Positions 1 to 8,609 of a stretch of DNA of 64,000 nucleotides are shown one piece after another (the stretch's first letter is position 1; every line of letters begins with the position of its first letter). The notes beneath the pieces are model-generated. The model was not told where the DNA came from and did no database searches. It saw only the letters and a list, made by a program, of their open reading frames with translations. The stretch covers positions 1,922,001 to 1,986,000 of the forward strand of contig NZ_CP101166.1 of assembly GCF_024298885.1 (NCBI RefSeq), in the 5' to 3' direction. The DNA is from Haloglomus halophilum (lineage in GTDB: Archaea > Halobacteriota > Halobacteria > Halobacteriales > Haloarculaceae). The translations under genes and the position numbers were made by a program.

Positions 1-992
1 CGCTCGCCACCACGGCGACCGAGCTCGCGGTCGACGGCGGGCCGAGTGCCGAGCGGTTCGTGGGTCGGTGGGACCCGGGCGAGACCCGCACCCTCACCTA
101 CGACCTCACCGCGGGCGAGGCGACGACAGGCGGAACGTACACGCTCACGACGGGTGTCGCGTACACGGTCGATGGGGGGCAGGTCACCACCCGTTCGGTC
201 CCCGTCGGGGTACGACTGGCCGAGCCCCCCGAGTTCGGCCTCACCGACCTCGGCGGCGACCTCTACGTCGGGGAGCGCGGCACCGTCCGCGGGACGGTCG
301 TCAACGAGGGCAACCGGACTGCCCGGGACGCCGTGGTCGTCGTCGACTCCCGCGCAACGGGTATCTCGCTCCCCGGTGGTCCAGTGAGCCTCGGCGACCT
401 CGGGCCGGGTGAGTCGGCCGGCTTCGAACTGGAGACCGACGTGGCTTCGACCGCGACGGCCGGCAGCCGGCCGTTCGCGCTCACCGTCGAGTACGGGACC
501 AGCGACGGCACACGCCGGACGGGCGACGCGCTGACCTTCCGGCGCTCGGTCGCGCCGGACCGCGAGCCGTTGCAGGTCGAACCGGTGAACGCGACGTTCG
601 CGCCGGACAGCTCCGGGGCGCTCGTCGTCCGCGTGACGAACACCGGCGATACCGCTCGCGAGGACGTACGCCTGCAGATCGCGCCCGTCCCCCCGTTCAC
701 GAGCGTCGCGCCGTCGGCGTACGTCGCGCGGCTCCCGGCCGGCGAGACCGCCGAGGTGGCGTTCGAACTCTCCGTCGACGAGGACGCCGTTCCGAGCAGT
801 CACGCCGTGGCGCTGAACGTCTCCAGCGAATCCGCGGACGACCGCCGTGCGACGGTCGACAGGCACCAGCTGCCGGTGGTCGTCGCATCCGAGCCGGCCG
901 GGCCGGTCGACACCCCGTCGACCATCGCGGCCGTGCTACTGGGTCTCGCCGTCGCCGCGAGCACCGGCTACTGGTGGTTCCGGAGGCGATGA
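1..992 (+). CDS. CARDB/COG1361-type surface protein, 5' end outside the window
   Basis: The frame is open from base 3 to the stop at 990-992, so the gene starts upstream of the window and about 329 C-terminal residues are visible. They form repeated beta-rich units with the recurring pattern 'GERGTVRGTVVNEGNRTARD', typical of CARDB/COG1361 (S-layer-like) domains, each roughly 110-130 residues. The last 25 residues are a hydrophobic helix (about IAAVLLGLAVAASTGYWW) followed by RRR, so the protein is a membrane-anchored extracellular protein with a short basic cytoplasmic end. The next gene encodes a similar protein and is followed by an RND-type exporter, so these may be external partners of that transporter (inference). 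An internal GTG at 60 is not a convincing start because coding sequence continues in front of it. Confidence 0.75.
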   Translation, partial: LATTATELAVDGGPSAERFVGRWDPGETRTLTYDLTAGEATTGGTYTLTTGVAYTVDGGQVTTRSVPVGVRLAEPPEFGLTDLGGDLYVGERGTVRGTVVNEGNRTARDAVVVVDSRATGISLPGGPVSLGDLGPGESAGFELETDVASTATAGSRPFALTVEYGTSDGTRRTGDALTFRRSVAPDREPLQVEPVNATFAPDSSGALVVRVTNTGDTAREDVRLQIAPVPPFTSVAPSAYVARLPAGETAEVAFELSVDEDAVPSSHAVALNVSSESADDRRATVDRHQLPVVVASEPAGPVDTPSTIAAVLLGLAVAASTGYWWFRRR

Positions 993-1353
993 GGCCACTC
1001 GCCACCGTCCCGGTGGCCGCCTCCACTCCCCTGACGACCGGCTGGCTGAGACAGCCGGCCCGTAGCGGGCCCGGTCGGGTGAGCGGGGTGGGGCTGACTC
1101 TCCGCCGAGGGGGTCATCGGGGTGTCGCGGTAGGTCGGCCCCTGGCCAGCCGCGGACCCTGCTGGTGGCAATCGCTGGTCTCGGGGCTATCTCGACGTGA
1201 ACGGCCATTCTACGGGACGGGGGACTGTTAGTAGAGAATTACAAACAGTTTTACCGGCGCGACGACTACCGGCGGGCACTGAATGAATGTTCGATATACG
1301 AGTGACGGTGGCCGGTTTCGGCTGGCGGCCGTCACGCGGACGGAGGGACGGCG
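993..1353. other. intergenic region with probable promoter of the next gene
   Basis: 361 bases without a convincing gene; the open frames here are arginine- and proline-rich, as expected of non-coding GC-rich DNA. The only AT-richer stretch, about 1227-1252 (TTAGTAGAGAATTACAAACAGTTTTA), is the best candidate for the promoter of the gene at 1354, which would then have an untranslated leader of several tens of bases. Confidence 0.4.
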
Positions 1354-3282
1354 ATGAGAGGGCGTCGCGGACTCGCGCTCCTGCTTGTCGGACTGTTGTT
1401 GGTCCCGGCCGGCGCGATGGGTGTCGGGGCGACCCCCGCGAAGGGGAACCCGTCACTGTCGGTCTACGCGCCGAGCAACGAACTCACACCGGGACAGCCG
1501 GGCTCGCTGACGCTACAGATCGCCAACAGCGGCGAGGTCGCCTACGCCTCGCCCGGCACCTCCGGACAGGTCACGACCGCGCGCGCGGTCGCGGTCGAAC
1601 TCCGGAGTAACGTCGAGGGCATCGACGTGAAGACCGGGCAACAGTCCGTCGGGAGCATCCAGAGTGGCGGGCTGGGCGTGGCCGACTTCCAGGTCGTGAC
1701 CGCCGAGGACGTCTCGCCCGGGACGTACGAGCTGACCGCCGAGGTCGACTACGAGTACACCGAGATCGTCACCCAGAGCGGCGCCCAGCAGGAGGACGAC
1801 GCCGAGAAGGAGTTCGACGTGACCGTCCGGGTCACCGACGACGCGCGGTTCGCCGTCGTCGATGTCGAGAGCGACGTGGCCGTCGGGCAGTCCGGCGACG
1901 TGAACGTCACCGTCGAGAACGTCGGCGCGTCGACCGCACGCGACGCCAGCGTCACGCTCCAGTCGACGAGTTCGAGCGTCGTCTTCGGCGGCGCCGCCAG
2001 CGCGACCCGCTATGCGGGCGGGTTCGCCCCCGGCGAGACGCGGACGTTCTCGTTCGAGGCCACGGTCGCGCCGGACACGCCGAGCGCTGACTACGCGCTC
2101 CAGGCGACCGTCGACTTCGAGGGGACCGACGGGGTCCCCGATACCGACGGCCCCTTCCGGCTCGGGCTGCGCCCGGGTGCCGAGCGGACGGTCGACATCC
2201 GGGCCGATGCGACCGACCTCGGCGTCGGAACCGAGGGGTCGGTGACGCTGCAGGTCACCAACGACGGTCCCTCGACGCTTCACGACGCGACCATCGCCTT
2301 CCAGCCGGGCGGCGAGACGGTCGCCCCCGTCGAGGCCGAGCGGGTCGTCGGCACCCTCGACCCCGGCGCCTCGACGACGGTGGAGTACCCGCTCCGGGTC
2401 ACCGGGAGCGCCGAGCCCGGTCCCCGGCGGCTGACGTTCGCCGTCGACTACGAGAACGACGCCGGTGACGCCTACCGCACCGACCCGGTGGACCTGGTCG
2501 CCGAGGTGGCCCCCGAGCAGTCGTTCTCGCTGACCGGCGTGGAGCACTCGCTGCGCGTCGGCGAGGAGGGTGAGCTTCGGGGCACGGTCGTCAACGAGGG
2601 GCCCGGCCCCGCCCGCGACGCGGTGTTGCGGCTCGAGGCTGGCGGCCAGTCGATCCTGCCACAGGAGACCGAGTACGCCGTCGGGAGCCTGGAGTCCGGC
2701 GCGAGCGCCGACTTCGCGTTCCCCATCGATGTCTCCGCGGGCGCCGCCGAGGGCCCCCGGCAGCTCTCGGTGACGGTCGCCTACGACACGGACGACGGGA
2801 CGGCCGCGACGAGCGACCCGCTGAGCGCCCGGGCCGACGTGGCTCCCAGCCGCGACGTGTTCGTCATCGAAAGCGGTAACACGTCCATCGAGGCCGGCGA
2901 GAGCGGTACCGCCACCGTCTCGGTCACCAACAACCGGGACGTGGTGCTCCGGAACGTCAACGCCCAGGCGTTCGTCGACGACCCGCTGAGCGCCGACACC
3001 GAGGAGGCGTACATCCCGCGGCTGGCGCCCGGCGAGACCACCGAGATCGAGTTCGACCTGAGCGTCGCGAGTGGCGCGAGCGCCCGACCGTACCCGCTGG
3101 AGATGGACTTCCAGTACGACGAGCCGGACGGCGACACGAAGCTCTCGGACACCTACCAGGCCACCGTCCGGGTGACCGAGTCGACCGGCGGCGGCGGGTT
3201 CCTCTCGACGTACGGGCTCCCGCTCGGGCTGGTCGGCCTGCTCGCCCTGGCCGGCGCCGGGTTCGTCTACACGAGGCAGTGA
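1354..3282 (+). CDS. COG1361/CARDB multi-domain surface protein with signal peptide
   Basis: 642 residues. The start gives a classical signal sequence: MRGRR, then a hydrophobic stretch ending about residue 27 (GAMGVGA). The body consists of about four to five repeated CARDB/COG1361 units (approximate boundaries 30-160, 165-290, 290-410, 410-520, 520-620), each carrying a motif like 'G..G.V.V.V.N.G...A.DA.V.L'. The C-terminus (about 617-640) is a transmembrane helix after a GGGG linker, ending in YTRQ. It is a secreted, membrane-anchored, strongly acidic protein. The stop is three bases before the RND transporter gene, so the two are surely co-transcribed. COG1361 proteins next to MMPL/RND transporters recur in haloarchaea and may act as an outer adaptor (inference). 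No enzymatic motif is seen. Confidence 0.8.
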   Translation: MRGRRGLALLLVGLLLVPAGAMGVGATPAKGNPSLSVYAPSNELTPGQPGSLTLQIANSGEVAYASPGTSGQVTTARAVAVELRSNVEGIDVKTGQQSVGSIQSGGLGVADFQVVTAEDVSPGTYELTAEVDYEYTEIVTQSGAQQEDDAEKEFDVTVRVTDDARFAVVDVESDVAVGQSGDVNVTVENVGASTARDASVTLQSTSSSVVFGGAASATRYAGGFAPGETRTFSFEATVAPDTPSADYALQATVDFEGTDGVPDTDGPFRLGLRPGAERTVDIRADATDLGVGTEGSVTLQVTNDGPSTLHDATIAFQPGGETVAPVEAERVVGTLDPGASTTVEYPLRVTGSAEPGPRRLTFAVDYENDAGDAYRTDPVDLVAEVAPEQSFSLTGVEHSLRVGEEGELRGTVVNEGPGPARDAVLRLEAGGQSILPQETEYAVGSLESGASADFAFPIDVSAGAAEGPRQLSVTVAYDTDDGTAATSDPLSARADVAPSRDVFVIESGNTSIEAGESGTATVSVTNNRDVVLRNVNAQAFVDDPLSADTEEAYIPRLAPGETTEIEFDLSVASGASARPYPLEMDFQYDEPDGDTKLSDTYQATVRVTESTGGGGFLSTYGLPLGLVGLLALAGAGFVYTRQ

Positions 3283-3285
3283 GCC

Positions 3286-5745
3286 GTGGTGTCGGTCGAC
3301 TCACTGCTCGAACGGGCGGACTCGCTCATCGTGGACCGGCCGCGGGTCGTCATCGGCGCGTTCCTGGTGCTGACGCTGGTGATGGCCGGCGGACTGGGGC
3401 AGACGGCGACGCAGAGCGGCACTGACCAGTTCATCGAGGGCAACGAGGCCCAGGAGGCCCTCGACGAGATCAACGAGGAGTTCGAAGGGACGACGTTCGC
3501 CACGGACACGGGAGGTACCACGCTCATCCAGCGGAGCGAGAACGTCCTCTCGCGGTCCGCGATGCTGCGGATGCTCGCGGTGCAGGAGCGCGCACAGGCC
3601 CGCGAGGACCTCCGCGTGGTCGGCACCGGGAGCGCCGCCTCCATCGTCGCCCAGACCATCGACCCGTCGGCGACGACGCTGGCGGCCCAGCAGCGCGTCA
3701 TCGAGGACGCCTCCGCCGGACAGATAGACGACGCCGTCCGGCGGGCCGACGACACCCCTGGGTTCCGGTCGCTGCTCGGCGAGGACTACAACCCGACCGC
3801 GGCCTCGGCGAGCGCGACCATCGGCAGCCTCACCCACGAGGTGCCGTCGGGACTGTCCAGTTCGGCGGGTCAGGGCGGCTCCAGCCCGCTGACGAGTATC
3901 CAGCGCGACGTGGCCGACATCGCCGACGCGGTCGGCAGCGACATCACGGTGTTCGGCAGCGGCATCATCTCCGGCGAGCTGTCGGGCGTGGTGGGCGACT
4001 CGCTGGCCATCGTCGTCCCGGCGGCGTCGCTGCTCATCTTAGCCTTCCTCGTCTACGCCTACCGCGACCCGGTCGATCTGCTGCTCGGGGTCATCTCGCT
4101 GGTGATGGCCATCGTCTGGACGTTCGGCTTCATGGGCTGGGCGGACATCCCGTTCGGCCAGATCCTCATCACGGTGCCGGTGTTGCTGCTGGCGGTCGGC
4201 ATCGACTTCGGCATCCACGCGGTCAACCGCTACCGCGAGGAACGCGTCGAGGGCCGTGAGGCGAAGCCGTCGATGCGGACGACGACCGACCAGCTGCTGG
4301 TCGCCTTCTTCATCGTCACCGGGACGACGGTGCTGGGGTTCAGCGCGAACGGGCTGAGCGACCTGCCGCCCATCCGGGACTTCGGCATCGTCTCGGCGGT
4401 CGGCATCGTGTTCACCTTCCTCATCTTCGGGGTGTTCCTTCCGGCGGCGAAACTGTACGCCGACGAACTCCGGGAGTCGGTCGGGCTGCCGTCGTTCGGC
4501 CAGCAGCCCATCGGCAGCGAGGGGTCGGCCCTGAGCGGCGCGCTCGGGGCCGGCGTCACCGTCGCCCGCCGGGCGCCGAAACTGTTCCTGATCCTGACGC
4601 TGGTCGTGAGTTCGGGCGCCGCCGCCTACGGGACCGGGCTGGACACCTCGTTCTCGAACGAGGACTTCCTGCCGCCCGAGGAGATGCCCGACTACGTCGA
4701 GGGGCTCCCCGCGGGACTGGCCCCCGGGGAGTACACCGTCACGGAGACCATCAACTTCCTCGAGGACGAGTTCCAGTCCAGTGAGGGCGGAGGGACGGTG
4801 ATCGTCTACGTCAGGGGGAACCTGCGCCAGGAGGACAGTCTGGAGCAACTCTACCGCGCGAACGAGGACCCGCCCGACATCATCGTCGCGGAGGACCGGC
4901 GCGCCGACGCCCAGTCGCTGCTCGGCGTCATCGACAGCTACGCCGCTCGGGACCCCGAGTTCGCCGCGCTGGTCGAGCGGAACGACCTGAACGACAACGG
5001 TGTCCCGGACGACAACCTGGAGGACGTGTACGACGCCCTGACCGCGCCGGACTCGCCGGTCCGGGACCAGGCGCTCCGGTTCATCACGGAGGACTACTCC
5101 GCCACGCAGGTCCGCTACACCGTCGAGGCCGGCAACAGCGACGCCGCGGTGGTCGACGCGGGCGAGGAACTGGCGGGTCGGGTCCGCGAGGGCGGCGTGG
5201 CGACCGGGCAGACGGTCGTCTTCAAGGCGATCCAGGACACCATCCTGCTGTCGTCGCTGACCGGCCTGGCGGCCGCGCTGGTCGCTACGGCCCTGTTCCT
5301 GATGTTCATCTACTACGTCATCGAGGGACGCCCCTCGCTGGGGCTGGCCAATCTGGTTCCCATCCTCGTCGCCATCGCGCTGCTGGCGGGGTCGATGCGC
5401 TTCTTCGGCGTCCCGCTGAACGCGCTGACGGCGACCATCTTCTCCATCGCCGTCGGCGTGGGCATCGACTACTCCGCCCACATCGTCCACCGGTTCGCCG
5501 AGGAGTTCGACGAGACCGACGACCTGTACGGCTCGCTGGATGCCACCGTCCAGGGGACCGGCGGTGCGCTGCTGGGCAGCATGCTCACCACCTCCTCGGG
5601 AACGGCGGTGCTGGTGCTGGCCATCACCCCGATCCTCGGCCAGTTCGGGCTGGTCATCGCGCTGAGCGTGTTCTTCTCGTTCCTCACCGCGGTGCTCGTC
5701 ACCCCGCCGGTGATGGTCGTCTGGCACGAGGTGACGGTCGCATGA
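3286..5745 (+). CDS. RND superfamily (MMPL-type) exporter
   Basis: 819 residues, starting with GTG three bases after the previous stop. The architecture is that of RND/MMPL proteins: an N-terminal helix (about residues 20-40), a large extracytoplasmic loop, a block of helices (about 235-395), a second loop (about 440-640) and a second helix block (about 645-815). Each helix block carries the family signature, GIDFGIHAVNRYREE near residue 305 and GVGIDYSAHIVHRFAEE near residue 725. Such proteins export lipids, hydrophobic compounds or other solutes using the ion gradient; the cargo cannot be told from sequence. It sits between a CARDB-type surface protein and a TrmB regulator, whose start overlaps its stop by four bases (ATGA), implying translational coupling. 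Confidence 0.88.
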   Translation: MVSVDSLLERADSLIVDRPRVVIGAFLVLTLVMAGGLGQTATQSGTDQFIEGNEAQEALDEINEEFEGTTFATDTGGTTLIQRSENVLSRSAMLRMLAVQERAQAREDLRVVGTGSAASIVAQTIDPSATTLAAQQRVIEDASAGQIDDAVRRADDTPGFRSLLGEDYNPTAASASATIGSLTHEVPSGLSSSAGQGGSSPLTSIQRDVADIADAVGSDITVFGSGIISGELSGVVGDSLAIVVPAASLLILAFLVYAYRDPVDLLLGVISLVMAIVWTFGFMGWADIPFGQILITVPVLLLAVGIDFGIHAVNRYREERVEGREAKPSMRTTTDQLLVAFFIVTGTTVLGFSANGLSDLPPIRDFGIVSAVGIVFTFLIFGVFLPAAKLYADELRESVGLPSFGQQPIGSEGSALSGALGAGVTVARRAPKLFLILTLVVSSGAAAYGTGLDTSFSNEDFLPPEEMPDYVEGLPAGLAPGEYTVTETINFLEDEFQSSEGGGTVIVYVRGNLRQEDSLEQLYRANEDPPDIIVAEDRRADAQSLLGVIDSYAARDPEFAALVERNDLNDNGVPDDNLEDVYDALTAPDSPVRDQALRFITEDYSATQVRYTVEAGNSDAAVVDAGEELAGRVREGGVATGQTVVFKAIQDTILLSSLTGLAAALVATALFLMFIYYVIEGRPSLGLANLVPILVAIALLAGSMRFFGVPLNALTATIFSIAVGVGIDYSAHIVHRFAEEFDETDDLYGSLDATVQGTGGALLGSMLTTSSGTAVLVLAITPILGQFGLVIALSVFFSFLTAVLVTPPVMVVWHEVTVA

Positions 5746-6551
5746 GCGACGACGCCCGGTCCGACGCCGACGACGAGGACGCGGTCGTGGCGCTGGAGCG
5801 ACTCGGCCTCTCGAACTACGAGGCCCGGTCGTTCGTCGCCCTCCAGCGGCTCGGCACCGGTACCGCACGCGATATCCACGAGGAGACGGACATCCCCCGC
5901 TCGCAGGTGTACGGTGCGGCCGACGAACTCGAGGAGCGGGGGCTGGTGAGCGTCCAGCAGTCCCGGCCGAAACGGTACCGTCCCGTCGAACTCGCGGAGG
6001 CCCGCGAGCGACTCACCGCGGAGTTCGAGCGCGACCGCGAGGCCGCGTTCGACCACCTCGAACGGGTCCGCCGGGAGCCCGGGCCCAGCGAGGAGCGCCA
6101 GGAGGACGTCTGGACCATCACCGGCTCGGATGCCATCGACACCCGGATGACGGCACTCGCCGAGGAGGCCGACGAGCGGGTCGTCGTCGCGACCGACGAC
6201 GCCACGTACCTCCCGGACGAGACGTTCGAGGTGCTACGACACTTCCACGCCGACGGCGGCGAGGTCGTCGTCATCTCACGGACGGCGGCCATCCGCGAGT
6301 CGTTCGAGGCCGAGGGGATGGTCGCCGTCGCGCCGCCGGAGCGGCTCGTCGACCCCGAGAACGACCGCGGCGCCCGGCTAGTCCTCGTCGACGGGGACGC
6401 GCTCCTGCTGAGCGTGCTGGCCGACGAGGAGGTCGCCATCTGGAGCGCGCACACCACCTTCGCCCGCGTCTTCGGCGACCTGCTCCGCCAGGGACTGCTC
6501 GGCCCGGCCGACGGGGATGCGGTGCCCCACAACAGGGGCGACACGGCGTAG
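5742..6551 (+). CDS. TrmB family transcriptional regulator
   Basis: 269 residues. An N-terminal winged helix (about residues 10-85, with YEARSFVALQRLGTGTARDI and IPRSQVYGAADELEERGLV) matches the TrmB DNA-binding domain, followed by a short coiled segment (REAAFDHLERV) and a C-terminal effector half (about 115-255) of the TrmB/PLD-like type. Family members sense sugars or other small molecules and repress or activate neighbouring operons. The start overlaps the stop of the RND exporter gene (ATGA at 5742), so the regulator is co-expressed with the exporter and is its most likely controller. The effector ligand is unknown. Confidence 0.85.
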   Translation: MSDDARSDADDEDAVVALERLGLSNYEARSFVALQRLGTGTARDIHEETDIPRSQVYGAADELEERGLVSVQQSRPKRYRPVELAEARERLTAEFERDREAAFDHLERVRREPGPSEERQEDVWTITGSDAIDTRMTALAEEADERVVVATDDATYLPDETFEVLRHFHADGGEVVVISRTAAIRESFEAEGMVAVAPPERLVDPENDRGARLVLVDGDALLLSVLADEEVAIWSAHTTFARVFGDLLRQGLLGPADGDAVPHNRGDTA

Positions 6552-6794
6552 CCCCGAGGCTCGGGCCGCTACGCTCGTCTCGGTGCCGGTCCCGGCGCGA
6601 CACTCCGGACACCGGGCGTATCTGTCAACTTATCAAAGGTTCCTATAGCCTCTCAAGTGCGGAAATATATACAATACTGTGCAGCATAGCCGTATTTAGC
6701 GAAGGATACGGCGAGGATGACTCTCGGTGGTACGCTACCGCAGAACGGGCCCGGGTGGCCCGGATGGGGGATGGGACAGGCGCGGGTGTGCCGG

Positions 6795-8609
6795 TCAGCG
6801 GTCGAGGAACCCGCGGTCCTCGTTGTAGTCGAAGTAGCGCTGTGCGATGACGTCGGCCGTGCGGAGCGCGAGCGCCTGGCCGGAGTTCGTCGGGTTCGGC
6901 CCGCCGACGCCGTTGGCGAGCGCGGAGTGGTCCGCGACGAACAGGCGCTGGACGTCGTGTGCCTCGGCACCCTGGTCCAGCACCGGGCCGATGCGCATCG
7001 AGGACTGCATGTGGAGCAGCAGCGGCGGCCACTCCGACCGGTGGACGTGCTTGGCCCCGGCGTTGCGGTGGATGTTGGCCGCGATGCGTGCCAGCTCGTC
7101 GCGCCGCTCGTCGTCCTCGCGCCCGGGTTCGTACCGGACCTTCGGCACGGGACCGTGCTCGTCGGAGAAGGCGTCGTCCAGGGAGACCCCGTTCTCCTTG
7201 CGTGGCCGGTCGTCGGTGAGGACGAGCAGCGCCTTCGTGTTCTTGTAGTTCGACATCTTCCGCTTGAGTTCCTTGCCGACGACGTAGCCCCGGGTGTCCC
7301 AGGGCTCGCCCTCCGCGACGTTGTTCTCGAAGGAGTAGCCGGCCTCCGTGAACAGGTAGTCGGCGAAGGAGACGAGCCCCGGGGACATGCCGATGTCCTC
7401 GAGGCCGCCGACGCCGGGCTTGTCGAACCGAACCGCGGAGTTCTGCCCCTTGTACGGGTCCATGTGGCCGGCGTCGGTGATGTCCGCGACGGTGTCGTCG
7501 TCGTAGGTGCCGACGACCCAGTCGAACCAGTGGGTGGTCAGCCCCTTGCCGACCCAGCCGTTCGTGTTCGGCAGGCCGGAGTTGAGCCAGAGCCGCGGTG
7601 ACTCGATGCAGCCCGCGGCGAGGACCACCGTGTCGGCCTCGATGGTCTCGGTCGTCCCGGACCAGGTGTCGCGGATGTCGACGCCGGTCGCCTCCAGGTC
7701 GCCCGCGGGACCGCTGTCCGTATTGATGTTGGTGACGAACGTGTTGGGACGGATGGCGACGTTGCCCTTCTCGGAGTCCTCGTTGGTGTCCAGCGCGATG
7801 GGGACGTAGCCGATGTTGCTGGATTTGCGGGCCTTGTCACGAACCGGCGCGTTGACCGGCGTCGAGGAGCCCTGGAAGTGGTCGGCCGCCAGCGTGTCCC
7901 CACGGAAGCCGTCCTCGTAGTCGAACGTGCCGGTGTAGTCCGAGTCGAGTTCCTCGCCGTTCGTGGTCTGGCGCCCGGGCACCTCGACGGAGTTGGCCTG
8001 GGGCCGCCAGCCCGTCTCCGTGACGTTCTTGGTCTCGATGAGTGGGTACTCGCCCTCCTTCTCCTCGCTGGCGCCGTGGATGAACACCTCCTCCTTGCCC
8101 GTCATCGGGGCCTGCTGGGTGGAGGTGTTCTCCTCGTTCTCCTGGTAGTACGGCACCATGTCCGCGTAGTCGATGTCGCCCCAGTGGGGCTGGTCGTCGA
8201 ACGCGGTCGGGTAGCCGCGGGGGTGGTTGCCGAAGTAGTGGGTCGTGGTGCCGCCGACGGCCGCGACCTGCCAGATGAACGCGTTCTGATGCAGGTTCCG
8301 GAACCACGGCGCGCGGCTGTGGTCCGGTGGGCCGACGCGCAGGTAGCCCGCGGTCGGGTCGTTCGCACCGTTCTCGAGGTGGGTGTACTGCGAGTCGAGC
8401 AGTTTCCCGTCGAGGTCGTCCGGGTCGTTGCTGATGGTGCCCCCCTCGTCGGCGTGGGGGGTGGGCCACTTCGTGTTCCCGTGGAACGGGCCGGCCTCGA
8501 TCATCAGCACGTCCAGGCCGTGCTTGTCCGCCAGCGCCCAGGCCGCTGCGGGGCCGTCCGCGCCCGCGCCGATGATGATGACGTCGGGGTCCTCGTGGGG
8601 GTTGCTCAT
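6795..8609 (-). CDS. GMC family FAD-dependent oxidoreductase
   Basis: 604 residues. The N-terminus has the dinucleotide-binding motif VIIIGAGADGPAAAWAL (about 10-27; the usual GxGxxG is present, with Asp-Gly where Ala-Gly is common) followed by the acidic end of the second strand (MIEAG). The C-terminal GMC domain carries the expected His/Asn pair: HMQSSMRIG (about 526) and NPTNSGQALALRTADVI (about 570). These proteins oxidise alcohols, sugars or sugar acids and pass electrons to quinone or cytochrome. The start codon overlaps the stop of the subunit-3-like gene (8606-8609), so the two form the catalytic subunit plus Tat-exported small subunit pair known from gluconate 2-dehydrogenase-like enzymes. 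No signal of its own is visible, so it may be exported with its partner (inference). Substrate unknown. Confidence 0.85.
   Translation of the reverse strand: MSNPHEDPDVIIIGAGADGPAAAWALADKHGLDVLMIEAGPFHGNTKWPTPHADEGGTISNDPDDLDGKLLDSQYTHLENGANDPTAGYLRVGPPDHSRAPWFRNLHQNAFIWQVAAVGGTTTHYFGNHPRGYPTAFDDQPHWGDIDYADMVPYYQENEENTSTQQAPMTGKEEVFIHGASEEKEGEYPLIETKNVTETGWRPQANSVEVPGRQTTNGEELDSDYTGTFDYEDGFRGDTLAADHFQGSSTPVNAPVRDKARKSSNIGYVPIALDTNEDSEKGNVAIRPNTFVTNINTDSGPAGDLEATGVDIRDTWSGTTETIEADTVVLAAGCIESPRLWLNSGLPNTNGWVGKGLTTHWFDWVVGTYDDDTVADITDAGHMDPYKGQNSAVRFDKPGVGGLEDIGMSPGLVSFADYLFTEAGYSFENNVAEGEPWDTRGYVVGKELKRKMSNYKNTKALLVLTDDRPRKENGVSLDDAFSDEHGPVPKVRYEPGREDDERRDELARIAANIHRNAGAKHVHRSEWPPLLLHMQSSMRIGPVLDQGAEAHDVQRLFVADHSALANGVGGPNPTNSGQALALRTADVIAQRYFDYNEDRGFLDR

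Noticed and set aside
6717-7601. Plus-strand open frame opposite the GMC oxidoreductase
   Set aside because: Antisense shadow; the GMC reading has cofactor and active-site motifs.
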